DNA of 60,076 bases from Treponema sp. UBA4267 (GTDB taxonomy: Bacteria; Spirochaetota; Spirochaetia; Treponematales; Treponemataceae). This document shows positions 8,014 to 15,746 of this stretch, in pieces. Under the pieces are notes generated by a model. The model saw nothing but the letters and a program-made list of their open reading frames with translations. It had not been told where the DNA came from and made no database searches. The DNA lies in the NCBI GenBank assembly GCA_002395155.1, contig DGWD01000004.1:3282-63357 (forward strand). The letters are read 5' to 3'. Each line of letters begins with the position of its first letter. Positions within the stretch are counted from its first letter, which is position 1. The position numbers and the translations under genes are program-made.

Positions 8014-8070
8014 TATAATATTAAACGCAATGATGAATACCACATCATTACCCTTGCTATATAATAGCAA
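8014..8070 (+). promoter_or_regulatory. importer promoter region with two dyads
   Basis: A TATAAT at 8014-8019 lacks a clear -35 at 17 bp (a TTGAAC lies 20 bp upstream at 7988-7993). Downstream are two inverted repeats: AATGATG/CATCATT (8029-8035 and 8043-8049) and TTGCTAT-ATA-ATAGCAA (8054-8070). The second dyad itself contains another TATAAT (8060-8065). Such dyads in front of a sugar importer are plausible LacI- or GntR-type operators, but no regulator gene of those families is seen in the window. Confidence 0.4.
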
Positions 8071-8097
8071 AGCGAAAAATACAAAAGGAGTAATGAT

Positions 8098-9372
8098 ATG
8101 AGAAAAAATTCATCTATCATTCTTTCAATTCTTTGCGTCCTCTCAGCAGGACTTTTATTCACAAGTGCTAAAAAAGCAAAAGCTCCAGTAACAGTAGAAA
8201 TCTGGCACACTTACAATGGTAAACAGGCTGCATGTCTTAATGATATTGCAGATCGTTTCAATGCTTCTCAAACTGAATATAAAGTTGAAGTAAAAAATCA
8301 GGATTATTCTGGTTTTGCTGATACTGTTTATAATGCAGTTGCAAATGGTATTGGACCAAGCATTATTTTCAATTATGGTACAACAGCAGTAGATTACGCT
8401 AACGAAGGCCTTGCTATCAATATCAAAAAATTTATTGATAAAGATACTAAAAAAGGCGATAAACAGATGAAAAATCTTATCGATTCACTTCCAGAAGCAA
8501 TGAAAACAGATGTTCTTGGATTTGAAGACGGTGGAATTTATTATCTTCCAGGCTGTACAACAGGTCCTGTATTCTTCTACAATCAGACAATTTTTAAAGA
8601 ACTTGGCTTAAAAGTACCTTCAAACTGGGAAGAACTTGCTCAGGTTTCAAAAACAATTTACGAAAAGAAAGGTATTCCAGGTTTCCATTCAGACGGTCTT
8701 GTAGACAATATCCAGGAACTGATTATGCACAATGGTCTTGGATATATTGATGTAGAAAACAAGAAAATAACTTTCGCTGGTGATAAACTTGCAGAAATTT
8801 ATGACTGGTATGCTGATAACTGTAAAAAAGGATATTTCTCATTCAATACAATTGGACGTTATTCTTCAGAAGACCTTGCAAATGGTGATATCGCATCATT
8901 CTCTGGTTCTTGTGTAAATGATCAGTACATTCAGATGGTAGAAGGAAAAGGTAAACTTGGAATGGCAAAATGGATTGCCGGAGATTTCTACACAGCATGG
9001 AACCGTGGACCAATCTTCCTTCATAGAAATGATAAAGTTGATAAAGGAACTTACGAATTTACAAAGTTCTTCTTCCAGTCAGAAAATATCGTAAAATGGG
9101 CTGTTGCAAACTCTGCAATCTGTCCTTATGGAATTGCTGAAAATAACGAAGAATATAAGGCATATCTTGCAAATCTTCCAAGTACATCAGCTTTACCTTA
9201 TGTACAGGCAAATCTTCCAGTTTCAGGTTCATTCCCAAATGTAACAGGAAGTGCTGCAGTTCGTAAGATTCTTGAAGAATACATGAACTATGTAGTTGAT
9301 GGAAAAATGACATCTAAAGAAGCTGTTAAGGCAATCGAAAAGCAGTGTAACGATGCTTTGAATGGCCGTTAA
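8098..9372 (+). CDS. ABC importer solute-binding protein (CUT1/UgpB-like)
   Basis: A 424-residue periplasmic binding protein. An N-terminal signal sequence (about residues 1-23) has no convincing lipobox. It leads into VEIWHTYNGKQAACLNDIADRFN, typical of family-1 extracellular solute-binding proteins for sugars and glycerol-3-phosphate. The pattern YLPGCTTGPVFFYNQTIFKELGLKVPSNWEEL is close to UgpB-type proteins. AAAAGGAG lies before the ATG. It is the first gene of a four-gene importer (binding protein, ATPase, two permeases). A hairpin between this gene and the ATPase could let it be made in excess. The exact ligand is not readable from sequence. Confidence 0.92.
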   Translation: MRKNSSIILSILCVLSAGLLFTSAKKAKAPVTVEIWHTYNGKQAACLNDIADRFNASQTEYKVEVKNQDYSGFADTVYNAVANGIGPSIIFNYGTTAVDYANEGLAINIKKFIDKDTKKGDKQMKNLIDSLPEAMKTDVLGFEDGGIYYLPGCTTGPVFFYNQTIFKELGLKVPSNWEELAQVSKTIYEKKGIPGFHSDGLVDNIQELIMHNGLGYIDVENKKITFAGDKLAEIYDWYADNCKKGYFSFNTIGRYSSEDLANGDIASFSGSCVNDQYIQMVEGKGKLGMAKWIAGDFYTAWNRGPIFLHRNDKVDKGTYEFTKFFFQSENIVKWAVANSAICPYGIAENNEEYKAYLANLPSTSALPYVQANLPVSGSFPNVTGSAAVRKILEEYMNYVVDGKMTSKEAVKAIEKQCNDALNGR

Positions 9373-9380
9373 AAATATTG

Positions 9381-9404
9381 TCATCCCGAACTTGTTTCGG
9401 GAGC
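9381..9404 (+). repeat. intergenic hairpin repeat (CCCGAA/TTCGGG)
   Basis: CCCGAA (9385-9390) pairs with TTCGGG (9396-9401) around CTTGT, within a GTCATCCCGAAC-type unit that I know as a widespread dispersed intergenic repeat. The 3' arm runs into GGGAG, the only Shine-Dalgarno candidate of the ATPase gene, 11 bases before its ATG. The hairpin could thus lower ATPase translation and protect the 3' end of the binding-protein message. Confidence 0.55.
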
Positions 9405-9414
9405 TATAGCACAA

Positions 9415-10389
9415 ATGAAAGTTCGAATTGATAACGTAACAAAAACTTTTGGTCAGACTACAGCAGTAAGTAATTTTTCTGCAGAACTGGAAGACGGGCA
9501 TCTTATTTGTCTGCTTGGACCTTCTGGCTGCGGAAAATCAACCTTGCTTAATATGTTGTGTGGAATTATTCCAGTTAGTCAGGGCCAGATTTATTTTGAT
9601 GATAAAGATGTAACAAAACTTCCTCCAGACCAGAGAAATATCGGAATGGTATTTCAAAACTACGCCCTTTATCCTCATATGACTGTTGCAGAAAACATTG
9701 CATTTCCTTTGGAAATTCAAAAAGTCAAAAGGGATGAACGCAAGGCAAGGGTAGAGGAAATTGCTAAACTTGTTCATGTTGATAATCTTTTACGACGTTA
9801 TCCATCCGAACTGAGTGGTGGCCAGCAGCAGCGTGTGGCAATTGCCCGAGCGATGGTGAAAAAGCCTCAGCTGCTTTTGATGGATGAACCACTTTCAAAT
9901 CTTGATGCCAGACTCCGCCTTGAAATGCGTGAAGAAATCCGCCGTATTCAGAAAGAGACTGGCATTACTACTGTATTTGTAACACATGATCAGGAAGAGG
10001 CAATGTCTATTTCTGATTCAATTCTTTTGATGAAGGACGGCGTTTTAATTCAAAGCGGTCTTTGTCAGGAATTATACATTAATCCAAACTGCCTTTTTGT
10101 TGCAGAATTTCTTGGAAATCCTCCCGCAAATAAAATTATTCAGGACGACAAAATCCTTGCCATTAGGCCGGAAGCCTTTTTTCTTGACCCAAATGGTACA
10201 GAAGAAGAGATTCAATTTATAAGCGAAATGGGTAAAGACCAGATTGTTACAATGACCTATCTTGGAAATACCGTTCGTGCAATTTTAAATCTGGAAGATT
10301 CTGCATTGTCTGCTGGTTCAAAAATCAAAGTCAGTGTAAAACAAAAAGGCCTTTTCACTTTTGATAAAGAAGGAAGGAGAATCTATTGA
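9415..10389 (+). CDS. ABC importer ATPase (MalK/UgpC type)
   Basis: A 324-residue nucleotide-binding subunit with Walker A GPSGCGKST (residues 35-43), Q-loop region MVFQNYALYPHMTV, signature LSGGQQQR (about 135-142), Walker B LLLMDEPLSNLD and switch His in VFVTHDQEEAM. A C-terminal extension carrying ILAIRPEAFFL matches the OB/TOBE domain of CUT1 ATPases, but it is somewhat shorter than E. coli MalK. It energises the permeases encoded directly downstream. The ATG is chosen because no better in-frame start exists; its weak GGGAG is part of an upstream hairpin. The stop overlaps the TTG start of the next gene. Confidence 0.93.
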   Translation: MKVRIDNVTKTFGQTTAVSNFSAELEDGHLICLLGPSGCGKSTLLNMLCGIIPVSQGQIYFDDKDVTKLPPDQRNIGMVFQNYALYPHMTVAENIAFPLEIQKVKRDERKARVEEIAKLVHVDNLLRRYPSELSGGQQQRVAIARAMVKKPQLLLMDEPLSNLDARLRLEMREEIRRIQKETGITTVFVTHDQEEAMSISDSILLMKDGVLIQSGLCQELYINPNCLFVAEFLGNPPANKIIQDDKILAIRPEAFFLDPNGTEEEIQFISEMGKDQIVTMTYLGNTVRAILNLEDSALSAGSKIKVSVKQKGLFTFDKEGRRIY

Positions 10390-11294
10390 AGTTTTCTCAG
10401 AAGCGACACGACACTTTTTCCAAAATAGAGCCCTGGCTTTATCTTTCTCCTTTTTTAATTTTCATCATCATTTTTACTCTTTATCCTGTAATCAACGTTT
10501 TTACAATCTCTTTTAAGGAAAACTATTCTTATCTTAAAGGAACTTTTAAAGCCTTTAATTTTGAAAATTATAAATACGTTCTCACTGATGATAAATTTAT
10601 TTCTGGCTTAAAAAACACAGCACTTTACGTTTTGTTTGTAGTTCCTTTAAGCACAGCAATAGCACTTTTCTTTGCAAATCTATTAAACAAAAAAGTAAAA
10701 GGAGCAGCATTTTTTCAGACTGCATTTTTCTTACCAATGGTCACTTCTGTAACTGCAGTTGGACTTATCTGGCGTCTTATGTATAACCAGCAGTATGGTA
10801 TTATTAACTGGGTACTTTCTAAATTTGGAATAGAAAAAATCGGCTGGGTGACTGATTCAAAATGGTCGCTTCTTGCCTTAATCATATTTGGGACCTGGAA
10901 TATTCTTCCTTTCACCATCATCATTTTGCTTTCTGGAATGCAAAATATAAATGAACTTTATTACACAGTGGCCCGTGTTGATGGTGCTAAGCCTGTAAGA
11001 ATTTTCTTCCGCATAACAGTTCCTCTTTTATCACCAACAATTTTTCTGGTCTGCATTGTAAACACAATCAGCTGTTTTAAGGTCTTTAGTGAACTTTATC
11101 CTCTTTTTTATGGAAAACCAGGACCTTACTACAATTTATACACCGTTGTTTATTACATCCGCTATGCAATGATGGAAAAACGAAAATATGGATATGCCGC
11201 CGCCGCTGCAGTAATTCTTTTTATCTGTATTTTTATTGTAACCATGATTGAACTCTATATTAAAAAACGAATGGGTAGGAAAGGGCTTAAATGA
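10386..11294 (+). CDS. ABC importer permease 1 (MalF/UgpA type)
   Basis: A 302-residue inner-membrane protein with six predicted helices, the first near residues 17-38. The EAA-type loop that docks on the ATPase is visible as VARVDGAKPVRIFFRITVPLLSPTIF. The start is a TTG at 10386 that overlaps the ATPase stop (TTGA). GGAGAA lies five bases upstream, and no nearby ATG would keep the first helix intact. The last bases overlap the ATG of the second permease. The pair would form a heterodimeric sugar channel. Confidence 0.92.
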   Translation: MKFSQKRHDTFSKIEPWLYLSPFLIFIIIFTLYPVINVFTISFKENYSYLKGTFKAFNFENYKYVLTDDKFISGLKNTALYVLFVVPLSTAIALFFANLLNKKVKGAAFFQTAFFLPMVTSVTAVGLIWRLMYNQQYGIINWVLSKFGIEKIGWVTDSKWSLLALIIFGTWNILPFTIIILLSGMQNINELYYTVARVDGAKPVRIFFRITVPLLSPTIFLVCIVNTISCFKVFSELYPLFYGKPGPYYNLYTVVYYIRYAMMEKRKYGYAAAAAVILFICIFIVTMIELYIKKRMGRKGLK

Positions 11295-12136
11295 AAAAAA
11301 ACTCAGAACATTCATATCGTGAAATACTCAGTAAAATACCAGTTTATCTTTTTTTGATTTTGGGTTCACTTCTCATGCTTTTCCCTTTTGTCTGGATGAT
11401 TTTGACCTCTTTCAAAACACATGCAGAAGCAATTATGTTTCCTCCAAAATTCCTGCCAAAATCATTTTCTTTTGTAAATTATAAACAGGCCTTTTCAATG
11501 GCTCCTTTTGGAAAATATTTTATAAATTCAGTGATTGTTATGATTCTTTCGGTTTTAACAACCACTACCACAACAATACTCGGAGCCTTTGCCTTTTCAA
11601 AAATGAAGTTTCCCGGTCGCAGTGTGATTTTTTCAATCCTTCTAAGCCTTATGATGATTCCTTTTGAAATGCTGATTATTACTAACTATACAACAATAGT
11701 AAAACTCAAGCTTTACAATACAATTCCTGCTCTTGTAATGCCTTTTGTATCAAGCATTTTTTACACTTATATTTTGAAAAACTTTTTTGACACAATTTCA
11801 GACAGTCTTTATTATTCTGCCCGAATTGATGGAGCCAGCAACTGGATTTATCTCTGGCGAATTATGGTTCCAATTGCAAAACCTTCGATTTTTACAATCA
11901 TTCTTTTGAATGCACTTTCTTCCTGGAACTCTTTTATGTGGCCTCTTTACGTTACATCTGATGCAAGATCCAGAACTTTGCCATATGGACTTCAGGTTTT
12001 TACAACAGAAGCCGCAAGTTTTTCAGAATATTTAATGGCCGCCTCAACCATAGTCGTCCTGCCAATGATCATTCTTTTTATTTTTACAAGAAAGTATATT
12101 GTAAACGGTGTAAGTACAGGCGGTCTGAAAGGCTAG
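11291..12136 (+). CDS. ABC importer permease 2 (MalG/UgpE type)
   Basis: A 281-residue, six-helix permease. The EAA loop reads ARIDGASNWIYLWRIMVPIAKPSIF, and the C-terminus ends in GVSTGGLKG, typical of the MalG/UgpE branch (VAGLTAGAVKG in relatives). It overlaps the preceding permease by ATGA and is the last importer gene. The next gene is convergent and begins 13 bp away, so the operon end has no room for a classical terminator. Confidence 0.92.
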   Translation: MKKNSEHSYREILSKIPVYLFLILGSLLMLFPFVWMILTSFKTHAEAIMFPPKFLPKSFSFVNYKQAFSMAPFGKYFINSVIVMILSVLTTTTTTILGAFAFSKMKFPGRSVIFSILLSLMMIPFEMLIITNYTTIVKLKLYNTIPALVMPFVSSIFYTYILKNFFDTISDSLYYSARIDGASNWIYLWRIMVPIAKPSIFTIILLNALSSWNSFMWPLYVTSDARSRTLPYGLQVFTTEAASFSEYLMAASTIVVLPMIILFIFTRKYIVNGVSTGGLKG

Positions 12137-12149
12137 TTTATTCAAACTA

Positions 12150-12707
12150 TTATTGCAGTTTTTCTTTAAGTTTTTTTATTTTTACAAAGCTCTTTATAAA
12201 AACATAAAAATAAAAAATAAACATTAATCCAAAGAAAACTGTAAATATACTGTCTCCGATTGTATTACCAAATTCCCCGCTAATTCTTGTTACAAAGTTT
12301 GGAAGAACAGCACAAAGAAAAATTGCCATAAGTGGCAGCAGTCTGCGCTGATGTATTTTCTGAAGCATCTGAAGTTTTGATGCATTGTCTGTAAAGATTT
12401 CGTTATTGTTCTTACTGTCTGATGCACCAACTTTTCTGAAGATTGAAAAACCGTTTACAGACCAGAGGAAGTCCCAGCCATTGTCTGCAAACATCTGACG
12501 GTATTCAGGATTCTTTGCTCCATTTTCGTTTGTAAAATCAATTCTATAAGTTACTTCTTCTGGATCGCATTTTTCAAATTTGTAAAAACCGGGGAGTTTA
12601 TAGCCGGTAACCTTCCAGCCATTTTTATGCTGATTTTCAAGAAAAGCTTCTTCTTCCTCATATTCAAAAAGTGTAAAAAATCTGAAAAGAGTCTTTTTAT
12701 TTTTCAT
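12150..12707 (-). CDS. DUF2812 membrane protein, partner of PadR regulator
   Basis: A 185-residue protein. The soluble N-terminal part (about 1-110) has the DUF2812 pattern (FTLFEYEEEEAFLENQHKNGWKVTGYKLPGFYKFEKCDPEEVTYRIDF), followed by two hydrophobic helices near residues 124-143 and 150-170. The function of DUF2812 is unknown, but it is commonly found next to PadR regulators in Gram-positive bacteria, as here. GGAG lies about nine bases before the ATG. A hairpin with a U-run separates it from padR, so its expression may be attenuated. Confidence 0.8.
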   Translation of the reverse strand: MKNKKTLFRFFTLFEYEEEEAFLENQHKNGWKVTGYKLPGFYKFEKCDPEEVTYRIDFTNENGAKNPEYRQMFADNGWDFLWSVNGFSIFRKVGASDSKNNNEIFTDNASKLQMLQKIHQRRLLPLMAIFLCAVLPNFVTRISGEFGNTIGDSIFTVFFGLMFIFYFYVFIKSFVKIKKLKEKLQ

Positions 12708-12716
12708 AATTATTTT

Positions 12717-12760
12717 CTCCTGAGTGGAGGCACCCGGCAGGCGACTCCTTGATTAATCGA
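12717..12760. repeat. short GC-rich islet in the padR-DUF2812 gap
   Basis: A GC-rich segment in an AT-rich gap. It shares the 10-mer CCGGCAGGCG (12734-12743) and a GAGTGgAGG-like stretch with the large GC-rich element at 5443-5582. GAGT/ACTC arms (12722-12725 and 12744-12747) can pair. It may be a fragment of the same dispersed repeat. Confidence 0.3.
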
Positions 12761-12768
12761 AAAGCGTT

Positions 12769-12794
12769 AAAAAAAATTGCAAACGCAATTTTTT
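12769..12794 (-). terminator. intrinsic terminator or attenuator after padR
   Basis: Read on the minus strand, AAAAAATTGC-GTTT-GCAATTTTTT forms a 10-bp hairpin running straight into more U residues, four bases after the padR stop. DUF2812 lies downstream, so it would act as a partial terminator within the operon. Confidence 0.6.
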
Positions 12795-12797
12795 AGC

Positions 12798-13106
12798 TTA
12801 TCTATTTATATTTCTATAAAGTCTTTTGATTCTTGCAATTTCTAACTGCAGAACTTCCTGGCCAAGTGGTGTGATTTTATAAAGCTTTCGTTTTTCTTCT
12901 TCGCGAACAAACTCAATCAAACCATCCTTTTCCATTTTTCCTAATGTTCCATACATTGTACCCGGTCCAATCTCCACCTGTCCCTCAGTCATTTCTTTTA
13001 CCTTTTGAGTTATATTGTAGCCATGCATTTCTTTTTGAAGGCAAAAGAGAATGTAAAAGCCAGTTTCTGTCATTGGAACATAAACGCGCTTTATTTTTGC
13101 ATCCAT
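12798..13106 (-). CDS. PadR-family transcriptional regulator
   Basis: A 102-residue single-domain winged-helix protein (MTETGFYILFCLQKEMHGYNITQKVKEMTEGQVEIGPGTMYGTLGKMEKDGLIEF), the pattern of PadR subfamily-2 regulators that lack the long C-terminal helix domain. These proteins repress by binding inverted repeats over promoters and respond to small toxic compounds or envelope stress. AAGGAG lies five bases before the ATG. Its own promoter contains a strong dyad between -35 and -10, so autoregulation is likely. The partner gene encodes a DUF2812 membrane protein. Confidence 0.9.
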   Translation of the reverse strand: MDAKIKRVYVPMTETGFYILFCLQKEMHGYNITQKVKEMTEGQVEIGPGTMYGTLGKMEKDGLIEFVREEEKRKLYKITPLGQEVLQLEIARIKRLYRNINR

Positions 13107-13156
13107 TTCAACTCCTTAGCAGGTGGTCTAGTAAAGCCCGCTGAAGTATTGTAATA

Positions 13157-13221
13157 CGATATATCGCACCTCGTTATAGCGAAGTTAGATATAATATATC
13201 GCAGTGTGATATATATGTCAA
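13157..13221 (-). promoter_or_regulatory. padR promoter with overlapping operator dyads
   Basis: On the minus strand a perfect TTGACA (13216-13221) and TATATT (13193-13198) are spaced 17 bp. A 21-bp dyad, ATATATC-N7-GATATAT (13194-13214), fills the spacer and touches the -10. A second copy of its core, CGATATATCG (13157-13166), lies just downstream of the expected transcript start. This is the arrangement of a repressor site that blocks RNA polymerase, and PadR itself is the likeliest ligand. Confidence 0.65.
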
Positions 13222-13246
13222 GTTTTTATTTTTTGAGTTATTATTG

Positions 13247-13255
13247 TGCTATAAT
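13247..13255 (+). promoter_or_regulatory. extended -10 element of the S41 peptidase gene
   Basis: TGC-TATAAT (13247-13255) is an extended -10. The predicted start point, about seven bases on, coincides with the ATG at 13262, suggesting a leaderless transcript. Confidence 0.5.
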
Positions 13256-13261
13256 ATGAAT

Positions 13262-15097
13262 ATGAAAAATGTATTTTTATTATTGTTAAACCGCGTTTTT
13301 TCCAGCAATCCCGTCATCTGGATTTTTTCAATTCTTCTGATTTTTCTTGCAATTTTTCTGCGTAAGTTTTATAAGAAGCTGCTTCACACAGGTAAAAGTC
13401 TCAAGCTCTGGCGTCTTCTTTGCTTTATCCCGCTTATTCTGGCACTTTTTCATTTTGCCTTTTTCAGGATTAAGGGAAATCTTTGGAGCACCAGATATTA
13501 TTTTTTATGGCTTTATATAGCATCTCTTGTGCTTGCATTACCGGCATTAACTTCACTCTGGCCCTGCATTAATAAAATCCTTCATCCTCTTATAATGACC
13601 TTCTGTATTCTTTGTGGACTTTATACACTTTACAAACCTCTGGTCTGGGATTCAGCAATGAGAAATCACACAAGACAGAGCTACGTTGAATCTTTTATTT
13701 CAACAACTAAAGATATGGAAAAATATTATTCTCTTAAAGACTGGAAACAAATTGATATTCCGGCCCTGAGGGAAAAGTTTCTGCCTGTAATTCAAAAGGC
13801 CCAGGATACAAAAAATCCAAAGCTTTTTGCAGCTGCTATCCAGGCCTATGCTTATTATTTTTATGACGGTCATGTTTTTCCCTATGTTTCTCAATGGGAT
13901 GTCTGGGAGCCTTCTGTTTGTATGCTTGGTGGACATGATTATGGCATGAGTATGATCCGTCTTTCGGATGGAAGCGTTGTGGCTGTTTTTGTAGATGAAG
14001 AAGGCTCGGCTTATCAGAAAGGAATTCGTGAGTGGACAGTGATGACCAGCTGGAATGGAGTAGAAATTAATAAAGCAATTGATTCTGTAGAGTTTATTTA
14101 TGGCAGGGAAAATTTTCCGGTAAAAGCTTCAGAAGAAATTTATAAACCATCCATGCTTGCAACAAAAGGACAGCGGGCAGACGGCCAGCCTGGTCAGTAT
14201 GGTATTGTAGAAGAGCTTTTACAGATTGCTGATATCACAGAAGATTCCCAGAGGCCGACAGCTCTTGCAGGCTTTATGGATGAAAATGGAAAAGAGATTC
14301 AGGTTGAACTGACTGCAAAAGGAACCGGCACTTACAGAATGGAAAAAGCCTTTGTTCCTATAACCTGGCACAGCTATAAAAAATTCCCGGATTTGAAAAA
14401 TCTTCATACAGTTATGATTAATGAGGATACCGCCTACATGGTTCGTTACAATGAACAGTTTGGCGAATTTTTTGATGTGCTTTCATATTTTACAAATCAT
14501 AATCCACAGGTTCGCCGCCATCTTATAAATGAGCTCGACGCTCGCAAAGCAGAAGGAATGAAAAAGCTGATTATAGATGCCAGAAGTAATCAGGGAGGCT
14601 ACTGGGCAGAAGGAGTTGAAACAGCAAGTCTTTTTACAAAGGAGCCTTTTGAAATTGCAAGGCGAGGCACCGAACTTTTTGAAAAGCCCCTGATGATTCA
14701 CACCGTAACAGTCGAGGCAGACGGCCGCTTCAGCGATATTGAAGTTATTCTTCTGGTTGATATGTATTGCGTGAGTGCAGGGGATTCGCTTGTAAAGGTT
14801 TTATCACAATGCCCGAATGTTAGGGTTATGGGACTTATGCCTAGTAACTGTTCCTGCCAGGAAACCGGCGGAGTTTCTTTTCTTTCAGATGGAATCTGTT
14901 CAATTTATTATCCTGTAAACTGGCTTTACGAACTGGACGGCCGCCGATACATAGACACAGATGATAGCCGAGAATGTACACTGCCTTTGGATGTTAAGAT
15001 TCCATTGACAAAGGAGCTTTTACATTCGCTTTACACAGAATACGAAACACGGGATGTTATTCTTGATTACGTGATTGATTATTTTGAAAAGGAATGA
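13262..15097 (+). CDS. membrane-anchored S41 (CtpA-like) peptidase
   Basis: A protein of about 611 residues. Several hydrophobic helices occupy roughly the first 125 residues. A PDZ-like stretch follows (around GMSMIRLSDGSVVAVFVDEEGSAYQKGI), and then a C-terminal S41 domain with LIIDARSNQGGYWAEG and the nucleophile motif YCVSAGDSLVKV. It should cleave proteins outside the membrane, but the substrate is unknown. The frame is open from a TTG at 13244, but that codon lies upstream of the TATAAT at 13250-13255. ATG 13262 (or 13256) is therefore the real start. No Shine-Dalgarno precedes it. The GrpB-family gene follows after 3 bp. Confidence 0.82.
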   Translation: MKNVFLLLLNRVFSSNPVIWIFSILLIFLAIFLRKFYKKLLHTGKSLKLWRLLCFIPLILALFHFAFFRIKGNLWSTRYYFLWLYIASLVLALPALTSLWPCINKILHPLIMTFCILCGLYTLYKPLVWDSAMRNHTRQSYVESFISTTKDMEKYYSLKDWKQIDIPALREKFLPVIQKAQDTKNPKLFAAAIQAYAYYFYDGHVFPYVSQWDVWEPSVCMLGGHDYGMSMIRLSDGSVVAVFVDEEGSAYQKGIREWTVMTSWNGVEINKAIDSVEFIYGRENFPVKASEEIYKPSMLATKGQRADGQPGQYGIVEELLQIADITEDSQRPTALAGFMDENGKEIQVELTAKGTGTYRMEKAFVPITWHSYKKFPDLKNLHTVMINEDTAYMVRYNEQFGEFFDVLSYFTNHNPQVRRHLINELDARKAEGMKKLIIDARSNQGGYWAEGVETASLFTKEPFEIARRGTELFEKPLMIHTVTVEADGRFSDIEVILLVDMYCVSAGDSLVKVLSQCPNVRVMGLMPSNCSCQETGGVSFLSDGICSIYYPVNWLYELDGRRYIDTDDSRECTLPLDVKIPLTKELLHSLYTEYETRDVILDYVIDYFEKE

Positions 15098-15100
15098 TTT

Positions 15101-15625
15101 ATGGTTGTTGTCGAATATAATAAAGAATGGCCTCAGGATTTTTTGAAGATAAAAGCTGAATTACTGAAAGCAATCACAGTTATGTCGAATATTCAGCATG
15201 TCGGCAGTACTTCAATTCCCGGAATGAAGGCTAAACCCATTATTGATATTGATGTTGGACTGGAAAATTGGTCTGATTTTGAAGCGGTAAAAACGGCCCT
15301 TGCAGAAATCGGCTATGAGCATGAAGGCGATAAAGGAATTACCGGTCGCGAGGCTTTTTGCAGAAATGGAAAAGTGCATAACGAAATTCTTGATAGCATA
15401 GACCATCATCTTTATGTGTGTTCTGTTGATAATGAAGAATACAAGCGGCATATTTTATTCCGCGATTATTTGAGAAAACATACCGAAGCAAGGGACAGAT
15501 ATAATCAAATCAAAGAAGAAATCCTATCAAAGGTTGGCACAGAAAACAGGGCAGGCTATGTTCAGATGAAAGAAGATGAATACGGGGATTTCTTTGAAGA
15601 GATTATTGAAAAAGCAAAACAATAA
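15101..15625 (+). CDS. GrpB/UPF0157 family protein (nucleotidyltransferase fold)
   Basis: A 174-residue protein with the GrpB family hallmark HVGSTSIPGMKAKPIIDIDV (about residues 30-49) and the conserved C-terminal part HHLYVCSVDNEEYKRHILFRDYLRKH. The family has a minimal nucleotidyltransferase fold (GSTS, DID), but its biological role is not settled. AAGGA lies seven bases before the ATG, and the gene is 3 bp after the S41 peptidase stop, so it is probably cotranscribed. Confidence 0.85.
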   Translation: MVVVEYNKEWPQDFLKIKAELLKAITVMSNIQHVGSTSIPGMKAKPIIDIDVGLENWSDFEAVKTALAEIGYEHEGDKGITGREAFCRNGKVHNEILDSIDHHLYVCSVDNEEYKRHILFRDYLRKHTEARDRYNQIKEEILSKVGTENRAGYVQMKEDEYGDFFEEIIEKAKQ

Positions 15626-15641
15626 TACCTCCCTGATAAAA

Positions 15642-15670
15642 TTGAATATATTGAAGAAAAACACTATACT
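15642..15670 (+). promoter_or_regulatory. metG promoter
   Basis: TTGAAT (15642-15647) and TATACT (15665-15670) with a 17-bp spacer. This gives a leader of about 70 bases before the metG ATG, which has AAGGA at the proper distance. Confidence 0.55.
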
Positions 15671-15746
15671 ATTGTGATAAAATTACATTTTAAGATATCA
15701 AAAACTCTATTTTTTTTTAGTTATTGATATTGAATAAGGATTTACA

